64,000 bases of DNA from Parapristionchus giblindavisi (GCA_943737045.1 CALSFV010000053.1:620001-684000), one strand, 5' to 3'. Positions 1-9,926 are shown, numbered from the stretch's first letter. The notes: generated by a model not told the origin, from the sequence alone. Numbers and translations are program-made.

Positions 1-3
1 CAT

Positions 4-90
4 GCTAATTTTACCCTCCGCATTGGCAATACTCTCTAGTAAACAAAGAAAGTGAGAGAGTATTGCCAGAGCGGAGAGTTTCAAATTAGC
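4..90 (+). ncRNA. Candidate microRNA-like precursor hairpin, one per repeat unit
   Basis: An imperfect stem-loop of 87 nt. Bases 25-37 (GGCAATACTCTCT) pair perfectly with 55-67 (AGAGAGTATTGCC), closing a 17-nt loop at 38-54. Outside this, CTCCGC 16-21 pairs with GCGGAG 71-76, and GCTAATTT 4-11 pairs with AAATTAGC 83-90, separated by small internal loops. With the pairs between them this gives about 31 base pairs. That size and shape match an animal pre-miRNA with a lower stem. The plus strand is favoured because T23-G69 (and T40-G52 in the loop) can form G:U wobbles only in that transcript. The same hairpin starts 3 bases after every unit start. I cannot match either arm to a named miRNA. A replication or recombination hairpin, or an endo-siRNA source, remains possible. 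Confidence 0.5.
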
Positions 91-133
91 TTGGGGCGTG
101 GGTTTAATTTGGGTGAAAATGCGCAGAAACTGC

Positions 134-140
134 TATAAAA
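134..140 (+). promoter_or_regulatory. TATA-like box downstream of the hairpin
   Basis: TATAAAA lies 44 bases after the hairpin and is unchanged in all units read. A start site would be expected near 163-166, but no clear arthropod initiator (TCAGT) sits there; the nearest is at about 202, too far away. It points away from the hairpin in its own unit, so it could serve the following sequence or, by read-through, the hairpin of the next unit. Function is inferred only from the motif. Confidence 0.2.
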
Positions 141-288
141 CGTGTGATGTATCTAGTTTATATGTGTTGTGTGTAACTTTGGCTTGAAATCATTATTTGA
201 ATCAGTTCAAGATATCAGAGCGAGTAAAGAAGATACACCGCTTGCTTTTGGCCATCGCGAGACATGCGATGGATTGTGCTACCATGTG

Positions 289-290
<2 letters not shown>

Positions 291-332
<42 letters not shown>
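291..332 (+). repeat. (TC)n microsatellite, 21 repeats here, 9-24 across the array
   Basis: A pure TC dinucleotide run follows the motif catgtgcc in blocks A and C, or catgtctc in block B. Its length changes from unit to unit and explains most of the unit length differences. It is interrupted by an A in units 15 and 19-23 and by an extra CC in most of block C. On the minus strand it is (GA)n, the kind of sequence bound by GAGA-type factors in insects. It can also act as a polypyrimidine tract or form triplex DNA. Which of these applies is unknown. Confidence 0.97.
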
Positions 333-336
<4 letters not shown>

Positions 337-405
337 CTCTACACTCCCTCTCTTTACCTCTCCTTCCAGACCGCTCCTCTAGACTGTATCTTCCTTCAGT
401 CATCG
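333..405 (+). other. Pyrimidine-rich tract with a 3' splice-site-like CAG
   Basis: Directly after the (TC)n run the plus strand stays strongly pyrimidine-rich, ending in ccttccag at 362-369 and again in cttccttcag near 400. Either matches the form of a 3' splice site. A donor-like GTAAAG lies upstream at 224-229, which would give an intron of about 146 bases at 224-369. No flanking coding exons can be recognised, so splicing is only a possibility. Confidence 0.15.
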
Positions 406-554
406 CAAAATTTAACACTTCTTTCGGCTAATCATATATAATGTTGCACGATGAATTCAGTAAACATAATTTTAGGTAGCTCTGAACGTTGAAACGGTTA
501 AAATTACTGAAAATCTTACGATATTTTCGCATTTTACGACAAAATTCAATATTC
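370..554. other. AT-rich spacer, nothing recognised apart from the TATA-like box
   Basis: AT-rich sequence holding the TATA-like box at 435-441. No open frame, RNA gene or repeat beyond the unit itself is evident. It is almost invariant between units. Confidence 0.6.
435..441 (+). promoter_or_regulatory. TATA-like box with a downstream TCAGT motif
   Basis: TATATAA is followed by TTCAGTA with its A at 459, 24 bases from the first T of the box. The layout resembles an arthropod TATA plus initiator promoter, but the spacing is shorter than the usual 30 or so. It is present in every unit; in units 5-8 a nearby base changes (gcacgatg to gcgcgatg or the reverse) without touching either motif. A transcript starting here would cover the CpG-dense block and reach the AATAAA cluster. 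Confidence 0.22.
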
Positions 555-558
555 ATTG

Positions 559-575
559 TTATCAGAGAGTGATAA
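559..575. other. Small perfect stem-loop
   Basis: TTATCA and TGATAA form a 6-bp inverted repeat around a 5-base loop (GAGAG). It is kept in all units read. It does not match the histone 3' stem-loop in sequence or loop size. Its role, if any, is unknown. Confidence 0.35.
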
Positions 576-747
576 GAAAATGAAATGTGAACTTACTGAC
601 CTGGTATCGGTTATTAGATATTAATAGAGTAAAGTATGGATGTACCTCTCTCTACATACATACATTATTCTATTCTTGATTTAGAATAAAAATATATTGA
701 TATTACATATCATATCCCATATCAGTGACTGCCCCAGTGTCACCTAG
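576..747. other. Spacer with the three-site linked haplotype
   Basis: AT-rich spacer containing three linked variable positions at 652, 664 and 672. One haplotype has A-A-A (units 2-6, 9, 10, 13-15, 21-23), another has C-C-T (7, 8, 11, 12, 19, 20 and 24 onward), and an intermediate C-A-A is found in units 1 and 16-18. No gene or RNA structure is apparent. Confidence 0.6.
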
Positions 748-831
748 AACCCCAGTCACGAGCAAGCGCGAAAAGGAGAAAAAAGCCGCCATTCCCCGCT
801 CAAATTAGTGCATTTCAATTGCCGATTTTGC

Positions 832-844
832 CTACGCTGCGTAG
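832..844. other. Inverted repeat CTACGC-T-GCGTAG
   Basis: A 6-bp perfect inverted repeat around one base, just before a second palindrome. In units 43-55 the right arm reads GCGTTG, which breaks one pair; elsewhere it is intact. It could be a dimeric protein site or chance in a GC-rich stretch. Confidence 0.4.
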
Positions 845-853
845 CGGACGTTG

Positions 854-863
854 CGACGCGTCG
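854..863. other. 10-bp perfect palindrome CGACGCGTCG
   Basis: A self-complementary site with four CpGs, unchanged in every unit read, including block C where the neighbouring inverted repeat is broken. A binding site for a symmetric dimer is one possibility. No known factor is assigned. Confidence 0.45.
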
Positions 864-1043
864 GACGCGCGCTTCGGGAGCTCGAACGGACTATTTTGAA
901 GCAAGTTATGGTGAATCAAGTGAGAACTGTCTTCCTTTGAAAACTTCCACCGAACTCAATCCGAAATCGTGTATATGCGACGGAAATCCATCTCCTCTCT
1001 TCCCTCTGTTATCAATGTGATTATGAACATATATAATTGATGG

Positions 1044-1065
1044 AATAAACAAATAAATAAATAAA
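1044..1065 (+). terminator. Overlapping AATAAA polyadenylation-type hexamers
   Basis: AATAAA occurs at 1044-1049, 1052-1057, 1056-1061 and 1060-1065, formed by a short AAAT tandem repeat, and recurs at the same place in every unit. Canonical metazoan poly(A) signals have this form. No strong GT-rich element follows within 30 bases. The cluster sits about 50 bases before the next unit's hairpin, so a transcript polyadenylated here would exclude it. Could equally be a simple AT-rich run. Confidence 0.3.
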
Positions 1066-1111
1066 CTGTCACCATTTTCCCGTGCAATCTCGCTCATCTA
1101 AAGGAATACCC

Positions 1112-1399
1112 CATGCTAATTTTACACTCCGCATTGGCAATACTCTCTAGTAAACAAAGAAAGTGAGAGAGTATTGCCAGAGCGGAGAGTTTCAAATTAG
1201 CTTGGGGCGTGGGTTTAATTTGGGTGAAAATGCGCAGAAACTGCTATAAAACGTGTGATGTATCTAGTTTATATGTGTTGTGTGTAACTTTGGCTTGAAA
1301 TCATTATTTGAATCAGTTCAAGATATCAGAGCGAGTAAAGAAGATACACCGCTTGCTTTTGGCCATCGCGAGACATGCGATGGATTGTGCTACCATGTG

Positions 1400-1441
<42 letters not shown>

Positions 1442-2216
1442 CTCTACACTCCCTCTCTTTACCTCTCCTTCCAGACCGCTCCTCTAGACTGTATCTTCCT
1501 TCAGTCATCGCAAAATTTAACACTTCTTTCGGCTAATCATATATAATGTTGCACGATGAATTCAGTAAACATAATTTTAGGTAGCTCTGAACGTTGAAAC
1601 GGTTAAAATTACTGAAAATCTTACGATATTTTCGCATTTTACGACAAAATTCAATATTCATTGTTATCAGAGAGTGATAAGAAAATGAAATGCGAACTCA
1701 CTGACCTGGTATCGGTTATTAGATATTAATAGAGTAAAGTATGGATGTACCTCTCTATACATACATACATTATTCTATTCTTGATTTAGAATAAAAATAT
1801 ATTGATATTACACATCATATCACATATCAGTGACTGCCCCAGTGTCACCTAGAACCCCAGTCACGAGCAAGCGCGAAAAGGAGAAAAAAGCCGCCATTCC
1901 CCGCTCAAATTAGCGCATTTCAATTGCCGATTTTGCCTACGCTGCGTAGCGGACGTTGCGACGCGTCGGACGCGCGCTTCGGCAGCTCGAACGGACTATT
2001 TTGAAGCAAGTTATGGTGAATCAAGTGAGAACTGTCTTCCTTTGAAAACTTCCACCGAACTCAATCCGAAATCGTGTATATGCGACGGAAATCCATCTCC
2101 TCTCTTCCCTCAGTTATCAATGTGATTATGAACATATATAATTGATGGAATAAACAAATAAATAAATAAACTGTCACCATTTTCCCGTGCAATCTCGCTC
2201 ATCTAAAGGAATACCC
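1112..2216 (+). repeat. Unit 2 (block A)
   Basis: (TC)18. A-A-A spacer haplotype; gcgaactcac variant; gcgcgc with ggcagc in the CpG block. Confidence 0.97.
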
Positions 2217-2504
2217 CATGCTAATTTTACACTCCGCATTGGCAATACTCTCTAGTAAACAAAGAAAGTGAGAGAGTATTGCCAGAGCGGAGAGTTTCAA
2301 ATTAGCTTGGGGCGTGGGTTTAATTTGGGTGAAAATGCGCAGAAACTGCTATAAAACGTGTGATGTATCTAGTTTATATGTGTTGTGTGTAACTTTGGCT
2401 TGAAATCATTATTTGAATCAGTTCAAGATATCAGAGCGAGTAAAGAAGATACACCGCTTGCTTTTGGCCATCGCGAGACATGCGATGGATTGTGCTACCA
2501 TGTG

Positions 2505-2540
<36 letters not shown>

Positions 2541-3315
2541 CTCTACACTCCCTCTCTTTACCTCTCCTTCCAGACCGCTCCTCTAGACTGTATCTTCCTT
2601 CAGTCATCGCAAAATTTAACACTTCTTTCGGCTAATCATATATAATGTTGCACGATGAATTCAGTAAACATAATTTTAGGTAGCTCTGAACGTTGAAACG
2701 GTTAAAATTACTGAAAATCTTACGATATTTTCGCATTTTACGACAAAATTCAATATTCATTGTTATCAGAGAGTGATAAGAAAATGAAATGTGAACTTAC
2801 TGACCTGGTATCGGTTATTAGATATTAATAGAGTAAAGTATGGATGTACCTCTCTATACATACATACATTATTCTATTCTTGATTTAGAATAAAAATATA
2901 TTGATATTACACATCATATCACATATCAGTGACTGCCCCAGTGTCACCTAGAACCCCAGTCACGAGCAAGCGCGAAAAGGAGAAAAAAGCCGCCATTCCC
3001 CGCTCAAATTAGCGCATTTCAATTGCCGATTTTGCCTACGCTGCGTAGCGGACGTTGCGACGCGTCGGACGCACGCTTCGGGAGCTCGAACGGACTATTT
3101 TGAAGCAAGTTATGGTGAATCAAGTGAGAACTGTCTTCCTTTGAAAACTTCCACCGAACTCAATCCGAAATCGTGTATATGCGACGGAAATCCATCTCCT
3201 CTCTTCCCTCAGTTATCAATGTGATTATGAACATATATAATTGATGGAATAAACAAATAAATAAATAAACTGTCACCATTTTCCCGTGCAATCTCGCTCA
3301 TTTAAAGGAATACCC
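2217..3315 (+). repeat. Unit 3 (block A)
   Basis: (TC)15. A-A-A haplotype; gcacgc with gggagc in the CpG block. Confidence 0.97.
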
Positions 3316-4407
3316 CATGCTAATTTTACACTCCGCATTGGCAATACTCTCTAGTAAACAAAGAAAGTGAGAGAGTATTGCCAGAGCGGAGAGTTTCAAA
3401 TTAGCTTGGGGCGTGGGTTTAATTTGGGTGAAAATGCGCAGAAACTGCTATAAAACGTGTGATGTATCTAGTTTATATGTGTTGTGTGTAACTTTGGCTT
3501 GAAATCATTATTTGAATCAGTTCAAGATATCAGAGCGAGTAAAGAAGATACACCGCTTGCTTTTGGCCATCGCGAGACATGCGAGGATTGTGCTACCATG
3601 TGCCTCTCTCTCTCTCTCTCTCTCTCTCATCACTCTACACTCCCTCTCTTTACCTCTCCTTCCAGACCGCTCCTCTAGACTGTATCTTCCTTCAGTCATC
3701 GCAAAATTTAACACTTCTTTCGGCTAATCATATATAATGTTGCACGATGAATTCAGTAAACATAATTTTAGGTAGCTCTGAACGTTGAAACGGTTAAAAT
3801 TACTGAAAATCTTACGATATTTTCGCATTTTACGACAAAATTCAATATTCATTGTTATCAGAGAGTGATAAGAAAATGAAATGTGAACTTACTGACCTGG
3901 TATCGGTTATTAGATATTAATAGAGTAAAGTATGGATGTACCTCTCTATACATACATACATTATTCTATTCTTGATTTAGAATAAAAATATATTGATATT
4001 ACACATCATATCACATATCAGTGACTGCCCCAGTGTCACCTAGAACCCCAGTCACGAGCAAGCGCGAAAAGGAGAAAAAAGCCGCCATTCCCCGCTCAAA
4101 TTAGCGCATTTCAATTGCCGATTTTGCCTACGCTGCGTAGCGGACGTTGCGACGCGTCGGACGCGCGCTTCGGCAGCTCGAACGGACTATTTTGAAGCAA
4201 GTTATGGTGAATCAAGTGAGAACTGTCTTCCTTTGAAAACTTCCACCGAACTCAATCCGAAATCGTGTATATGCGACGGAAATCCATCTCCTCTCTTCCC
4301 TCAGTTATCAATGTGATTATGAACATATATAATTGATGGAATAAACAAATAAATAAATAAACTGTCACCATTTTCCCGTGCTATCTCGCTCATCTAAAGG
4401 AATACCC
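3316..4407 (+). repeat. Unit 4 (block A)
   Basis: (TC)12, short for block A. One base is lost before the run (gcgaggatt for gcgatggatt). Near the unit end it reads gtgctatctc where others have gtgcaatctc. Confidence 0.97.
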
Positions 4408-4695
4408 CATGCTAATTTTACACTCCGCATTGGCAATACTCTCTAGTAAACAAAGAAAGTGAGAGAGTATTGCCAGAGCGGAGAGTTTCAAATTAGCTTG
4501 GGGCGTGGGTTTAATTTGGGTGAAAATGCGCAGAAACTGCTATAAAACGTGTGATGTATCTAGTTTATATGTGTTGTGTGTAACTTTGGCTTGAAATCAT
4601 TATTTGAATCAGTTCAAGATATCAGAGCGAGTAAAGAAGATACACCGCTTGCTTTTGGCCATCGCGAGACATGCGATGGATTGTGCTACCATGTG

Positions 4696-4739
<44 letters not shown>

Positions 4740-5514
4740 CTCTACACTCCCTCTCTTTACCTCTCCTTCCAGACCGCTCCTCTAGACTGTATCTTCCTTC
4801 AGTCATCGCAAAATTTAACACTTCTTTCGGCTAATCATATATAATGTTGCACGATGAATTCAGTAAACATAATTTTAGGTAGCTCTGAACGTTGAAACGG
4901 TTAAAATTACTGAAAATCTTACGATATTTTCGCATTTTACGACAAAATTCAATATTCATTGTTATCAGAGAGTGATAAGAAAATGAAATGTGAACTTACT
5001 GACCTGGTATCGGTTATTAGATATTAATAGAGTAAAGTATGGATGTACCTCTCTATACATACATACATTATTCTATTCTTGATTTAGAATAAAAATATAT
5101 TGATATTACACATCATATCACATATCAGTGACTGCCCCAGTGTCACCTAGAACCCCAGTCACGAGCAAGCGCGAAAAGGAGAAAAAAGCCGCCATTCCCC
5201 GCTCAAATTAGCGCATTTCAATTGCCGATTTTGCCTACGCTGCGTAGCGGACGTTGCGACGCGTCGGACGCGCGCTTCGGCAGCTCGAACGGACTATTTT
5301 GAAGCAAGTTATGGTGAATCAAGTGAGAACTGTCTTCCTTTGAAAACTTCCACCGAACCCAATCCGAAATCGTGTATATGCGACGGAAATCCATCTCCTC
5401 TCTTCCCTCAGTTATCATTGTGATTATGAACATATATAATTGATGGAATAAACAAATAAATAAATAAACTGTCACCATTTTCCCGTGCAATCTCGCTCAT
5501 TTAAAGGAATACCC
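4408..5514 (+). repeat. Unit 5 (block A)
   Basis: (TC)19. It has gaaccc rather than gaactc, so the minus frame is open, plus a unique gttatcattg. CpG block gcgcgc with ggcagc. Confidence 0.97.
5218..5478 (-). other. Minus-strand open frame, 86 codons from ATG, toggled by one base
   Basis: The frame opens at ATG (complement of 5476-5478) and encodes a hydrophobic N-terminal stretch (VYLFICLF, then LYMFII) and a basic C-terminus. It is complete in only 26 of 58 units (5, 23-39, 48-51, 54-56 and 58). Most other units have gaactc instead of gaaccc, turning a Trp codon into TGA; unit 46 is broken by an inserted base. The hydrophobic part is simply the reverse complement of the AT-rich AATAAA region. 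It overlaps the plus-strand frame. I consider it a chance open frame. Confidence 0.1.
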
Positions 5515-5802
5515 CATGCTAATTTTACACTCCGCATTGGCAATACTCTCTAGTAAACAAAGAAAGTGAGAGAGTATTGCCAGAGCGGAGAGTTTCAAAT
5601 TAGCTTGGGGCGTGGGTTTAATTTGGGTGAAAATGCGCAGAAACTGCTATAAAACGTGTGATGTATCTAGTTTATATGTGTTGTGTGTAACTTTGGCTTG
5701 AAATCATTATTTGAATCAGTTCAAGATATCAGAGCGAGTAAAGAAGATACACCGCTTGCTTTTGGCCATCGCGAGACATGCGATGGATTGTGCTACCATG
5801 TG

Positions 5803-5848
<46 letters not shown>

Positions 5849-6623
5849 CTCTACACTCCCTCTCTTTACCTCTCCTTCCAGACCGCTCCTCTAGACTGTA
5901 TCTTCCTTCAGTCATCGCAAAATTTAACACTTCTTTCGGCTAATCATATATAATGTTGCGCGATGAATTCAGTAAACATAATTTTAGGTAGCTCTGAACG
6001 TTGAAACGGTTAAAATTACTGAAAATCTTACGATATTTTCGCATTTTACGACAAAATTCAATATTCATTGTTATCAGAGAGTGATAAGAAAATGAAATGT
6101 GAACTTACTGACCTGGTATCGGTTATTAGATATTAATAGAGTAAAGTATGGATGTACCTCTCTATACATACATACATTATTCTATTCTTGATTTAGAATA
6201 AAAATATATTGATATTACACATCATATCACATATCAGTGACTGCCCCAGTGTCACCTAGAACCCCAGTCACGAGCAAGCGCGAAAAGGAGAAAAAAGCCG
6301 CCATTCCCCGCTCAAATTAGCGCATTTCAATTGCCGATTTTGCCTACGCTGCGTAGCGGACGTTGCGACGCGTCGGACGCACGCTTCGGGAGCTCGAACG
6401 GACTATTTTGAAGCAAGTTATGGTGAATCAAGTGAGAACTGTCTTCCTTTGAAAACTTCCACCGAACTCAATCCGAAATCGTGTATATGCGACGGAAATC
6501 CATCTCCTCTCTTCCCTCAGTTATCAATGTGATTATGAACATATATAATTGATGGAATAAACAAATAAATAAATAAACTGTCACCATTTTCCCGTGCAAT
6601 CTCGCTCATCTAAAGGAATACCC
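5515..6623 (+). repeat. Unit 6 (block A)
   Basis: (TC)20. gcgcgatg after the TATA-like box, shared only with units 7 and 8. A-A-A haplotype; gcacgc with gggagc. Confidence 0.97.
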
Positions 6624-6911
6624 CATGCTAATTTTACACTCCGCATTGGCAATACTCTCTAGTAAACAAAGAAAGTGAGAGAGTATTGCCAGAGCGGAGA
6701 GTTTCAAATTAGCTTGGGGCGTGGGTTTAATTTGGGTGAAAATGCGCAGAAACTGCTATAAAACGTGTGATGTATCTAGTTTATATGTGTTGTGTGTAAC
6801 TTTGGCTTGAAATCATTATTTGAATCAGTTCAAGATATCAGAGCGAGTAAAGAAGATACACCGCTTGCTTTTGGCCATCGCGAGACATGCGATGGATTGT
6901 GCTACCATGTG

Positions 6912-6947
<36 letters not shown>

Positions 6948-7722
6948 CTCTACACTCCCTCTCTTTACCTCTCCTTCCAGACCGCTCCTCTAGACTGTAT
7001 CTTCCTTCAGTCATCGCAAAATTTAACACTTCTTTCGGCTAATCATATATAATGTTGCGCGATGAATTCAGTAAACATAATTTTAGGTAGCTCTGAACGT
7101 TGAAACGGTTAAAATTACTGAAAATCTTACGATATTTTCGCATTTTACGACAAAATTCAATATTCATTGTTATCAGAGAGTGATAAGAAAATGAAATGTG
7201 AACTTACTGACCTGGTATCGGTTATTAGATATTAATAGAGTAAAGTATGGATGTACCTCTCTCTACATACATACCTTATTCTTTTCTTGATTTAGAATAA
7301 AAATATATTGATATTACACATCATATCACATATCAGTGACTGCCCCAGTGTCACCTAGAACCCCAGTCACGAGCAAGCGCGAAAAGGAGAAAAAAGCCGC
7401 CATTCCCCGCTCAAATTAGCGCATTTCAATTGCCGATTTTGCCTACGCTGCGTAGCGGACGTTGCGACGCGTCGGACGCGCGCTTCGGGAGCTCGAACGG
7501 ACTATTTTGAAGCAAGTTATGGTGAATCAAGTGAGAACTGTCTTCCTTTGAAAACTTCCACCGAACTCAATCCGAAATCGTGTATATGCGACGGAAATCC
7601 ATCTCCTCTCTTCCCTCAGTTATCAATGTGATTATGAACATATATAATTGATGGAATAAACAAATAAATAAATAAACTGTCACCATTTTCCCGTGCAATC
7701 TCGCTCATTTAAAGGAATACCC
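6624..7722 (+). repeat. Unit 7 (block A)
   Basis: (TC)15. First unit with the C-C-T spacer haplotype; gcgcgatg variant; gcgcgc with gggagc. Confidence 0.97.
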
Positions 7723-8010
7723 CATGCTAATTTTACACTCCGCATTGGCAATACTCTCTAGTAAACAAAGAAAGTGAGAGAGTATTGCCAGAGCGGAGAG
7801 TTTCAAATTAGCTTGGGGCGTGGGTTTAATTTGGGTGAAAATGCGCAGAAACTGCTATAAAACGTGTGATGTATCTAGTTTATATGTGTTGTGTGTAACT
7901 TTGGCTTGAAATCATTATTTGAATCAGTTCAAGATATCAGAGCGAGTAAAGAAGATACACCGCTTGCTTTTGGCCATCGCGAGACATGCGATGGATTGTG
8001 CTACCATGTG

Positions 8011-8048
<38 letters not shown>

Positions 8049-8823
8049 CTCTACACTCCCTCTCTTTACCTCTCCTTCCAGACCGCTCCTCTAGACTGTA
8101 TCTTCCTTCAGTCATCGCAAAATTTAACACTTCTTTCGGCTAATCATATATAATGTTGCGCGATGAATTCAGTAAACATAATTTTAGGTAGCTCTGAACG
8201 TTGAAACGGTTAAAATTACTGAAAATCTTACGATATTTTCGCATTTTACGACAAAATTCAATATTCATTGTTATCAGAGAGTGATAAGAAAATGAAATGT
8301 GAACTTACTGACCTGGTATCGGTTATTAGATATTAATAGAGTAAAGTATGGATGTACCTCTCTCTACATACATACCTTATTCTTTTCTTGATTTAGAATA
8401 AAAATATATTGATATTACACATCATATCACATATCAGTGACTGCCCCAGTGTCACCTAGAACCCCAGTCACGAGCAAGCGCGAAAAGGAGAAAAAAGCCG
8501 CCATTCCCCGCTCAAATTAGCGCATTTCAATTGCCGATTTTGCCTACGCTGCGTAGCGGACGTTGCGACGCGTCGGACGCGCGCTTCGGGAGCTCGAACG
8601 GACTATTTTGAAGCAAGTTATGGTGAATCAAGTGAGAACTGTCTTCCTTTGAAAACTTCCACCGAACTCAATCCGAAATCGTGTATATGCGACGGAAATC
8701 CATCTCCTCTCTTCCCTCAGTTATCAATGTGATTATGAACATATATAATTGATGGAATAAACAAATAAATAAATAAACTGTCACCATTTTCCCGTGCAAT
8801 CTCGCTCATTTAAAGGAATACCC
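7723..8823 (+). repeat. Unit 8 (block A)
   Basis: (TC)16. Matches unit 7 at the markers compared; differs in (TC)n length. Confidence 0.97.
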
Positions 8824-9111
8824 CATGCTAATTTTACACTCCGCATTGGCAATACTCTCTAGTAAACAAAGAAAGTGAGAGAGTATTGCCAGAGCGGAGA
8901 GTTTCAAATTAGCTTGGGGCGTGGGTTTAATTTGGGTGAAAATGCGCAGAAACTGCTATAAAACGTGTGATGTATCTAGTTTATATGTGTTGTGTGTAAC
9001 TTTGGCTTGAAATCATTATTTGAATCAGTTCAAGATATCAGAGCGAGTAAAGAAGATACACCGCTTGCTTTTGGCCATCGCGAGACATGCGATGGATTGT
9101 GCTACCATGTG

Positions 9112-9151
<40 letters not shown>

Positions 9152-9926
9152 CTCTACACTCCCTCTCTTTACCTCTCCTTCCAGACCGCTCCTCTAGACT
9201 GTATCTTCCTTCAGTCATCGCAAAATTTAACACTTCTTTCGGCTAATCATATATAATGTTGCACGATGAATTCAGTAAACATAATTTTAGGTAGCTCTGA
9301 ACGTTGAAACGGTTAAAATTACTGAAAATCTTACGATATTTTCGCATTTTACGACAAAATTCAATATTCATTGTTATCAGAGAGTGATAAGAAAATGAAA
9401 TGTGAACTTACTGACCTGGTATCGGTTATTAGATATTAATAGAGTAAAGTATGGATGTACCTCTCTATACATACATACATTATTCTATTCTTGATTTAGA
9501 ATAAAAATATATTGATATTACACATCATATCACATATCAGTGACTGCCCCAGTGTCACCTAGAACCCCAGTCACGAGCAAGCGCGAAAAGGAGAAAAAAG
9601 CCGCCATTCCCCGCTCAAATTAGCGCATTTCAATTGCCGATTTTGCCTACGCTGCGTAGCGGACGTTGCGACGCGTCGGACGCACGCTTCGGGAGCTCGA
9701 ACGGACTATTTTGAAGCAAGTTATGGTGAATCAAGTGAGAACTGTCTTCCTTTGAAAACTTCCACCGAACTCAATCCGAAATCGTGTATATGCGACGGAA
9801 ATCCATCTCCTCTCTTCCCTCAGTTATCAATGTGATTATGAACATATATAATTGATGGAATAAACAAATAAATAAATAAACTGTCACCATTTTCCCGTGC
9901 AATCTCGCTCATCTAAAGGAATACCC
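8824..9926 (+). repeat. Unit 9 (block A)
   Basis: (TC)17. Back to the A-A-A haplotype and gcacgatg; gcacgc with gggagc. Confidence 0.97.

Larger units (their letters stand above)
755..965. other. CpG-dense block within an AT-rich unit
   Basis: About two dozen CpG dinucleotides lie within roughly 210 bases, while the rest of the unit is AT-rich with few. Such retention is expected of DNA that is not methylated in the germline or that is under constraint. It may be a promoter-type island, a protein-binding region or part of a transcribed exon. It also holds several of the markers that separate the blocks: gcgtag/gcgttg, gcgcgc/gcacgc and gggagc/ggcagc. Confidence 0.6.
748..1020 (+). other. Conserved open frame without ATG, 90 codons then TGA
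   Basis: Between an in-frame TAG at 745-747 and TGA at 1018-1020 there is an open frame in essentially every unit, ending with the residues PLFPxLSM. No ATG opens it, so translation would need an upstream spliced exon or a non-ATG start. Block markers give synonymous (V/V in gcgtag/gcgttg), conservative (I/L) and radical (L/P, R/H, L/Q) changes alike, so there is no clear protein constraint. Single-base indels break the frame in units 39, 43 and 46. AATAAA follows 23 bases after the stop, as in a short 3' untranslated region. The protein resembles no family I know. Probably not coding. Confidence 0.15.
1..1111 (+). repeat. Unit 1 (block A)
   Basis: (TC)21. C at unit base 15 in the hairpin, like units 44 and 46. 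Unique bases: tagtgc instead of tagcgc, cctctgtt instead of cctcagtt, and atcccatatc. C-A-A spacer haplotype. The minus frame is stopped. Confidence 0.97.

Noticed and set aside
4..90. Hairpin as a terminal inverted repeat or transposon end
   Set aside because: Both arms are within 87 bases, there is no transposase, and the repeat has no flanking duplications; it is simply part of the tandem unit.
134..247. Small Pol III transcript from TATAAAA to the TTTT at about 244-247
   Set aside because: No recognisable proximal sequence element precedes the TATA box, and the 80-nt product shows no clear fold.
215..418. Minus-strand frames rich in Arg-Glu repeats across the (GA)n run
   Set aside because: Same cause on the other strand: (GA)n reads as Arg-Glu. 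The C-terminal frame switches whenever the run changes length.
169..441. Plus-strand frames of 60-92 codons spanning the (TC)n run (Ser-Leu repeats) in each unit
   Set aside because: They start at GTG or TTG, not ATG, and are open only because a TC dinucleotide repeat has no stop codon. Their length follows (TC)n and the frame changes between units.
559..575. Histone-type 3' stem-loop
   Set aside because: The stem sequence and the 5-base GAGAG loop do not match the conserved histone stem-loop, and no histone frame precedes it.
880..895. Pol III B-box-like CGTTCGAGCTC on the minus strand (tRNA-derived SINE idea)
   Set aside because: The match to the B-box is imperfect, no A-box lies at the expected distance, and there is no tRNA-like fold or target-site duplication.
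1..1111. 5S rRNA, snRNA (U1, U2, U5, U6), histone or tRNA gene in the unit
   Set aside because: These are the usual tandem gene clusters, but none of their conserved segments as I know them appears on either strand, and the unit has no histone-length open frame.
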